From contig CAIIXF020000005.1 in assembly GCA_903813345.2 (NCBI GenBank), positions 40,395,394 through 40,459,393 on the forward strand: a stretch of 64,000 bases of DNA, read 5' to 3'. Shown piece by piece: positions 52,201 through 61,200 of this stretch; positions within the stretch are counted from its first letter, which is position 1; each line of letters opens with the position of its first letter. The position numbers were made by a program, and so were the translations under genes. This DNA is from Owenia fusiformis. Lineage: Eukaryota > Annelida > Polychaeta > Sabellida > Oweniidae. The notes under the pieces were generated by a model, which saw only the letters and a list, made by a program, of their open reading frames with translations, had not been told where the DNA came from and did no database searches.

Positions 52201-55200
52201 TGTTTATCGTATGATCTGTAAAATGAAGCCTTTTGATTGGTCAGTTCTTGTGCTGTACCAAACTATATTGCTACTGAGATTGTCCCCATCGATCATCTCC
52301 GTGGCAATACAGAAGATATTGGTACAGAGGAGACATTCTCAGTAGCAATACAGAAGATCACAGGATAAAAACATTTTAGAATGATTTGAAGTGCAATACA
52401 GGATATATTCTGCTCTCGATAGTCTGTATTGGCACTTGACTTCGTCTCATTCCAGTACAGAATTTCTCGAGCAGAATATATCCTGTATTCCACTTCAAAT
52501 CATTCAATAACTTGTAGTATTATTTATGAATTGAATTTTTTTTAAATCCAAGATTGGAAGATGACGGCTCAAAACCTCATCACAGTTCAATCTTGGAAGC
52601 TTCAATAAATTGAACAAAACCTCATCACAGTTCAATCTTGGAAGCTTCAATAAATTGAACAAAACCTCATCACAGTTCAAAATCGGAAGCTTCAATAAAT
52701 TGAACAAAACCTCATCACAGTTCAAAATTGGAAGCTTCAATAAATTGAACAAAACCTCATCACAGTTCAATCTTGGAAGCTTCAATAAATTGAACAAAAC
52801 CTCATCACAGTTCAAAATCGGAAGCTTCAATAAATTGAACAAAACCTCATCACAGTTCAATCTTGGAAGCTTCAATAAATTGAACAAAACCTCATCACAG
52901 TTCAAAATTGGAAGCTTCAATAAATTGAACAAAACCTCATCACAGTTCAAAATTGGAAGCTTCAATCAATCATTCAATTGTGCATTTTATATTCATGTGA
53001 TGCATGATCTCATTTTTAAGATTGTATGTTATTAGTACATGTGAAGTTATGTAAGTTTATCCATATGTGTGGAAATTGGGTAGGGGAGGGGTGTAGTGTC
53101 ATACTACAAATAGACTTAAAAATTCAAGGAAAGAAATCTGTCATGAGTTATAAGATCATTGTTATACAGTACTATCTCCAAGTGAATTCAGGGGTTTTCA
53201 GGGAAATTCATTACAATTTGATAAAATTATCAGTATTTTTTTAATTTACAGCCGCAAAAGACCTCTGTAGTTTTATTGACACAGGCTTACTTAGTTTCAG
53301 AAAATAAATTCACTTAGCATATAGAACACTTGAATGAAATGCCATTATCAGATATAGACTCAATCAATCAATTTATGTATGAATTCAATGGTCCTTATAG
53401 CTTCTTCAGTCAAGGATATAAAGAAAACATTCATAAAACTTTGGCTTTAATCCTGGTGAAATTGATAAAATAGATCACAATGTGAAACTAGTATTGTAGT
53501 GTAAAATCTGTTTAAAATGAATACTGCTGGAACTTGTTCAAAGTTTTCAAAGTGAGAGGTGTTCATATGGGGTCTCCCTTAATAGGACAGAGTAAAGTGT
53601 TCACCTTATAATGTTGTCAACATACCCAGGTTTTACTATCAATAATAAGATAATATTACAATAAACATTATCATTAACCAAATTGTGTCATAACAAATGT
53701 GTTTCTATAGTAACAAACATTTCTATGGTTACAGATTGAAGGGACCAGTAATAAAGAAGATCTGCAATCCATCATTGACAAGTTCCAAGCCAGTCTAAAG
53801 GGTCTGAATGTCAAGAACTTGAGAAAGTTTGTGGATGCTTTCATGAAGTAAGCCTCTATTTGTTCAAACAAATTAAATCCCTACCCGGTAATAAGTATCT
53901 GTTTTGTGAAAAATATAGTTCTCTAAAGTGAATTACTGAATTTTTAGGTTTCATTTTTACTCAAAATTATGATTTTTTGGTCAAAATGAGGTAAAATGGA
54001 AAATTAATTTTTTGGGGCAGACGAGTTTTGATATTTTTAAATGACTAGGACTGTAGGTACTGCTAAACAGACATATAGTTCTGACTCTATTGAGGCCTTA
54101 TCTTGTTCTTAAAACTCATTCCAGACATGGAAAAATGGGTGATGGGACTAAAACCAGTTTTTTCTAAAACTAAATGAAGTTACCTGGTGATGCTTTCAGA
54201 TCTTAATGGCTTTTGAATTTTCTGCCAGTGACTTAATTTCAGGAATATTTACCTCCTCACTCACAGAGTTATCCCATATTTGTTTCAATAAAACATTTGA
54301 ATATGGGTGGTGGGAACAACATTGGAATATGTTAGGTGGTACAAAAACAAGCCTTCCCAATAAATAGAGTTATAAGTTTGTCAGATGACTAAAATTTCAA
54401 GTATACTACTTTATCACTAACAGTAATTCCATATTTGTCGTGGTACAATTTTTTTGGGACCACCTGTAAAACACTTGTTATTCTTGGAAATGCACTTTTT
54501 GATTTCCTGTCAAATTCAGTGTATTAAGTGAACTTATATTTTCGCGAGTTAGATGTCTGGCATCATGAGGTTAGATGCCATTTCTAGAGTGAAAATAGAA
54601 ACATTTATATAACAAATAATATGCTATTTCTACGAATTCTATTTTGTACATTAGACTACATCATGAGATTGTATTACGTTGAATGACATTATTATATAAG
54701 CTGCAACTGAATAATTCAGGATTGTTTTCTTTCATTTTTACGAAATTTTCAAACTATACTGAAAATCATTCCTAACATATTTTTGCAATGGTCATCATGG
54801 GAAGCGTCATTATATTTATTATTTAAAATCAAATAACAATATGTACTTAATATTGTATCACAACGATAGTGTATAACAATCTTTAGGATAGAATGTATCT
54901 CATATTCACTCCGGGGTCACCAAACTCCCTGGGTCAATATCATATTGTCCATTGGAATAGAACCCATATGTAGTACCTCCCAGTAAATAACTACCGGTAC
55001 TAATCACTAATGTACATTGTATTTATTAGCTTATATATCACCAGAATGCAGCTAATATATCACTGTGATTGTAGGAGGACCAATATCATGGACAGCTTGG
55101 AGAAACTTCAGTAAGTCTTTTATTCTACCCATTTCCTAATATTTATGTAGGGTATTTCATCATTTATTAATTTGGGGGGGTGTGTGGTCTAAGATTGTTT

Positions 55201-58200
55201 TTAGTTGAGGTAACAGTCATTTTGAAACAACCTGTACAATTTGTACTGAATTGGAGCTGTTTGAACCTGAGTCTCCCTTATACAATTCTTAGGTGGCACA
55301 ATTACAAAACAAAATACCAATAGGCCCTAAACAAAGTTTTCAAACTTGAAACATTTGAAATTGTTTCAAGCAATTGGCTCATTTACATTATTCAAGTGAA
55401 TGGAGACACTACTCTGTTGAACATGTCAGACAAGCATGTGTTAAAGCTTGATATAAATAGGGATTAAAGTACTTTATTATGGAATGTCACATGTGCTTGA
55501 AGACTAAGTGGGTGTGATTATTGTTGCATGTAGGAATATTCATTGCACATGGCTGCAATGTCATTGGTTCTTTAACAGGGTTGGAACATACAGGTTATAT
55601 GGTTTCTGGAAGTGTGAAATAAGGGAGTAAAAAGAGAAATTGGAAGGCAAGGGGTTAAAATTATGAAAAGTGATCAAGAGGTTAATCAACCAGAAAACGT
55701 TTCAAAGCATAAACGAAAAAATCATGAATTAATAAATGTCAACTCTCAGTAACATTGTCCTCCTCATTGGATAATATTTGACGTTACCTTATTCATTATC
55801 AACTCCCCGCCCCACTATGTGTTCTTAGTTTTCTCAAAACCACCTTTAATAACAGACATCTACCTTAATAACTACAATTTTTAAAAAACGATCCATATTA
55901 AAGCAATAATTGTTAATTTAGGATGTTGCTATGGAGATCTTAACTGTTGTAATTGTGTTCCGTAATGCATCTTAGTTTTTGAGAGCTTGCTACCTGGAAT
56001 CAATCAATTCCCATCTTTAATAGAGCACAATGCATGATTCAGTCAACCCTGTTATCAGTCTACACATCTAGACAGTGATTAGACCCCGTCATATTGTTTG
56101 ATTTACATCATATATAGTTGATTTACATGTAGATTGTTGTATTTTAATTTCATTGTGTTGATCTTCTCTACTTACAGACACAGGTGAGGTTGGACCCAGT
56201 GTTTTCTATCCTATAAAGAGACCCCTCCTAGCACTAAATGATTCCATATTTGGCATACTGTCTGGTTACAGTACCCCTGTTATTAAAAGTGTATGGCCAG
56301 TATGGATAGTTTGGGTCATTCAGGTTACTTGAAGATTGAGGAAATGTTTGTCAGAAATTTAAAATACAAACTATGAAAATGTACTTTTCATATGGAAAAG
56401 CATTTTTAAAAAAACAAAAATATAGTAAACACACTGCAGTGTTCGTTTACAAATTTTCTGACATTTATTTCTACGATGGTGTCTGATGTTACCTTGTGGG
56501 TGGGTTAGGGCTATTCAATCTCAGGGGACCTATCATTTTTCAGGAAAATATCTGACTATTTGACATGACAGTATTATATTTAATCTGAAAATCCGTCAAC
56601 TTGGTACAGGCCCGTAGCCAGGAGGGGTTCGGGGGAACCTGGCCAAAATTTCTTTCAAAATCATGCAGTTTTACACCATTCTGACTATTTTTTGAGTGAT
56701 TTTTGGCCAAATTTGGGATAAGTGAACCCCCCTTGGAAAATTCTGGCTACGGGCCTGACACATTGGGATCCTTCTTTTAAGCTTGAGGTTTGGACAAATC
56801 CAGTGCAAAGAATGTTAGGTCCTCCTAGATCTTATGGCCCACCCTTAATACGAGTTTGAGTTGGATACGATATTATCTCAAGTTAACAATATATATGTTG
56901 GGTATGAGGGGTTACATGGGATAAATCTTGTCCGACAATAACTCTGTTGTTATTATGTCATGTTGGAGCATGCATGCATAATGTTACATGTTCATTTTTA
57001 ACCCAAACAGTGTGTCAAATAAGCCCTTTTTCCCCGACAGCCAAATTTGGAGTTTGATATACCATTGGAAAGAGCATTCAAATTAATATTATAATCATCA
57101 TCGGACAGGGTTACCTCAGTCAAGGAAAAGTCAAGAGAACTTTTCAGAATTGCCTCAAAAATGACTCAAATGGTTATGGAATTTCTAAAAAAGAGAATTT
57201 TAAGTGATTGGAAAATAACTGAAAAGTTAGGGGATTTCACACTTGATGATAACCTTTGAAAATCCTGATGCAAGAGTTCATCGTATTCTTTCTGAAGTTT
57301 AGTGGATTACCAAACATTGACAATGAATGTTCTTTCGATTGATATATCACACTTGATCTCAAATACAACCAGTTTTGTAGTTGAGTGGATTAACATGTAT
57401 TGTATATGATACCCTGTACAATGTTCCTCTCTCTCCCAGTTTCACCCTTGTCTGCATCATGTTGTTGTATTGTCTAAATTAACAGCAAATACTTTATTTA
57501 CAAAATACTTTCTATTCATTAGTCATACATACGGTATAAGAGGGAAGTTATACTTGGATCAAATGACCAGTAATAAGTCAGAACTTGATTGTCATATTCT
57601 TTAATAGAATTCCACTCTCATTATTTGTAAATCATTTACACTTCAAAATTGTTTGATTGATATGATTTTTAGTACACGCTGTTTAGTAAATGCAGTCAGA
57701 ACTCAATGTCATATTTCTTTAGCTATCTTCATTGCGATATAAATCATTTTACTGTTCACAACTGCTTGATTGATTTGATTATTCATACATGCTGTTTAAT
57801 GAAAACAATTATTTTACACTTTATATAATTTTGCACATTATTGAAGAAGATTAAGAATAAGTCAAAGTCCTTATTCCGATCACAATAAAATATTTCACTT
57901 ATAAGGCCCTTGCACTATTAACTTGCACCACTGATGTCTATATTCACAAGCATATTACCAAATATATATTTCTTTGTAATATTGTTTTATGTCACCACAG
58001 GGAAGTGGTGACACATTATTCTCTCCAGCATATATTGTAGCAAGCACTTTGCATTCAGTCATTGGCTGTAACATATGCATTCAGTCAGTGTCCGTAACAC
58101 TGGTTACATTTTCTGAATCGTAACCAGTGACATTTTGTTATGTTAATGCCTTGTTCTTGCATGCATGGGAATCTATATTCTTTTATCTCTGACCCTCTCT

Positions 58201-61200
58201 TGATTCCCTAGAGCAGTAGTAAACCTCCCTACCTATCCCCTGGGTTTACCCTGTTACCCCCAGTTCCAATGTTGCATCTATTTGCACCTATTTATGTAAT
58301 GTTAAACCATATACCACCTGCATGTTGGGAATATCTTCATAGAACACATTTTATTTTCATTAAATTAAATAATTTCCACTGACTTTTATTATTAATTTGA
58401 CATTTTTAACTACCAGTACTAATGAGTAATTTGATTGAAAAATCATTTTATGGATTATAGTCCTGTGTATCATTAATTGAACTCCTTTGTTGAATTAAAT
58501 AAATGAATCCAGGTTAATGATTCCCTGTATATTAGCATGCAAAGTCCCTGGGATGACATTTAAAGCAATGAAGAACTTCAGTTAACCTATAGAGAAGTCA
58601 TATACTTGAATGGCTAAAAATTTGAATTATTTAATATACATACAAGCAATATGCTTATGATCCAACTTTACATGTCAATATTATATTGTTTTAATCGTAA
58701 ATACTCTCATTCTCCGAACACAGGTCTCCAGAACTTGTACCTCATTCAAGGAATGTAGTGGATGATTTCTGGATGTCTGGAGCTTTGCGTTCGGAGGATG
58801 AAATATTCAAGTAGAAAATGTTGAATTTCTTGCCATTGCTAAATTATTAGTTTATGTATTGATGGTAATCAGTATAGATACACTCCCAATCAAAAGTTTG
58901 GCAACACTAATTCTAAATACTAGCCTGAATTTGAAACAGCTTTTCAATAGAGAGTCAAGGTTGCCAGATAAGTGAAGAGGAGTGTAGATTGTGAACCATC
59001 CAAGATTCAATGTATCCAATCATTCAATTACTAGATGAGAATGTGCATGTTTGGTTGTAGGAACAACATTCTGATCGTGACTGGGTCTCAGGCAAAGCAG
59101 AACAAGTCTGTCTACAACTTTCACCAGTCTCTCTTAAAGGTCTGCAAAGATAAAACCAAAGTGGAGTTCCTACAGGTGGAGAACTGTGCCAATGTACTTG
59201 AAGAAAGGGTAGGTATTCTTGAAATTAACATCTCTTATAGGCCTATACATTGTAAATGAGTTAAGCCAAATATTGACTTTGATCAAATGACTTGATCAAA
59301 TAGATTTTAGCAAGTTAAAACAAAATTAATTACTTTTTTGATGGATATTCCATTCATTTGCCAGATTCCCAAGCCAATTTGACTTTCCTTTGGTTTTCAC
59401 CAAAAAGTGATCACATCTTTATAGAACATTTTTATTACTATTTGATACCAGACTTATGATTCAATCTGCATTAGTAGCTTTGGTCTTGTGTCTTGTTGAA
59501 CAAGTTTAACACAGGTATTCTAATTAATAATTTTACTTCAGGGGCTGTCTTTAAATTGAGTTTCAACCAAACAGTAAAAATTGAGTACAGTAAATCTGTC
59601 TAATCCCAATGCCAGGTGTTCATATTCCAAGGTTTTTTTAACATGAAAAAATGGGACTGAATAAAGGGTCCACATTGAGAGATCTTCAGATTAGACGGGT
59701 GTTTGAATATACTGGTTTTATTGTATATATGTTATGTAATAGACCATTGTATCTGTTGTGTTTTCAGCCGCAGAAACTGTGTGAGAGTTTCCTATACTTT
59801 CTCCAGGGATGTGGGAAAAGTAAGTTAACATCTGCATAAACTCAAAAAGGCCAAGAGGACCTTATTTCACCCACTTAGGCTCCCATTGATCCCTCAACAT
59901 AAAACCAATCACATTAGTTGTAAATGAGGTACACAATGAGCAGGAATTTTCTTGGAGGAGGTGATTATGTTCCTTCATTCTGGAGAAATAGTTTAATCAT
60001 CGAGTTGATGGATTGTAAGCCTGTTCTGTTTAAGTTGTTCACAGGAAGATTTGAATCCACAAACATGCTTTAGAAATAATCATCGATATTTCAGCAATTT
60101 GTCAATGTCTGGTGACATTCATCCGGAAATTATATTTGCAATATTGAGTTTAATGCCCTCCTTGAAGATGCAACAACAAATAAGCTCAGATTACATTAAA
60201 ACATATAAAAACATTTTTACCTATAATCACTATCCTGTATGTCAATTCTTTTGATTACAAGTGTCAGTTTGGAGAACATTCTCCTGGGCTTATAATTTTG
60301 TTATGAAAAATATTGAAATATCACAATTAAATTATGGATATTCAAAAGAGGACATTTAAATCTACAACATGTAAAAATTGACCAAAGCAGGCGTAACATG
60401 CAGTAGACTGATGAACTTTGTTCTCCAAACCGAGATTAGTCTTTTTCAAAGTTTCAAAGTGAATTACATGTACAGTATTGACTTTCCTTGATTTAGGATT
60501 AAGCCTATTTTTTATTAAGTTTCTATGATTTCACCTCCATACAGTATCTGCTCTGTAACTATGTGTAGTTCATAAAAAATATTTTACCAGATAATTACTG
60601 AACTAATTTTTTGAAAATGATATAATTCATGAAAAGAATTCATCCAGTAGACCTTTCTATAAACACTGTCACCTTTTGGTATCAATGAAGCTATGATATA
60701 TTGGCTAAATTGATGATGTCATTTGTTGCTAGATTGATGTCATTTGTTGTAGGAATGAAGCTATTATATATTGGCTAGATTGATGATGTCATTTGTTGTA
60801 GAAATGAAGCTATGATATATTGGCTAGATTGATGATGTCATTTGTTGTAGAAATGAAGCTATGATATATTGGCTAGATTGAAGATGTCATTTGTTGTAGG
60901 AATGAAGCTATGATATATTGGCTAGATTGATGATGTCATTTGTTGTAGAAATGAAGCTATGATATATTGGCTAGATTGATGATGTCATTTGTTGTAGAAA
61001 TGAAGCTATGATATATTGGCTAGATTGAAGATGTCATTTGTTGTAGGAATGAAGCTATGATATATTGGCTAGATTGATGATGTCATTTGTTGTAGGAATG
61101 AAGCTATGATATATTGGCTAGATTGATGATGTCATTTGTTGTAGGAATGAAGCTATGATATATTGGCTAGATTGATGATGTTATTTGTTGTAGGAATGAA

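Larger units (their letters stand above)
55111..59060 (+). other. NDRG: NDRG intron 9 (3.9 kb)
   Basis: Holds the possible microexon (56178), a CAGGCCC MITE, a GTCACC copy and the possible stop exon (58724). The rest is AT-rich without features. Confidence 0.6.

Noticed and set aside
52504-53035. 153- and 141-codon ORFs on both strands
   Set aside because: They follow from the 45 bp repeat unit being a multiple of three. Frames on both strands argue against coding.
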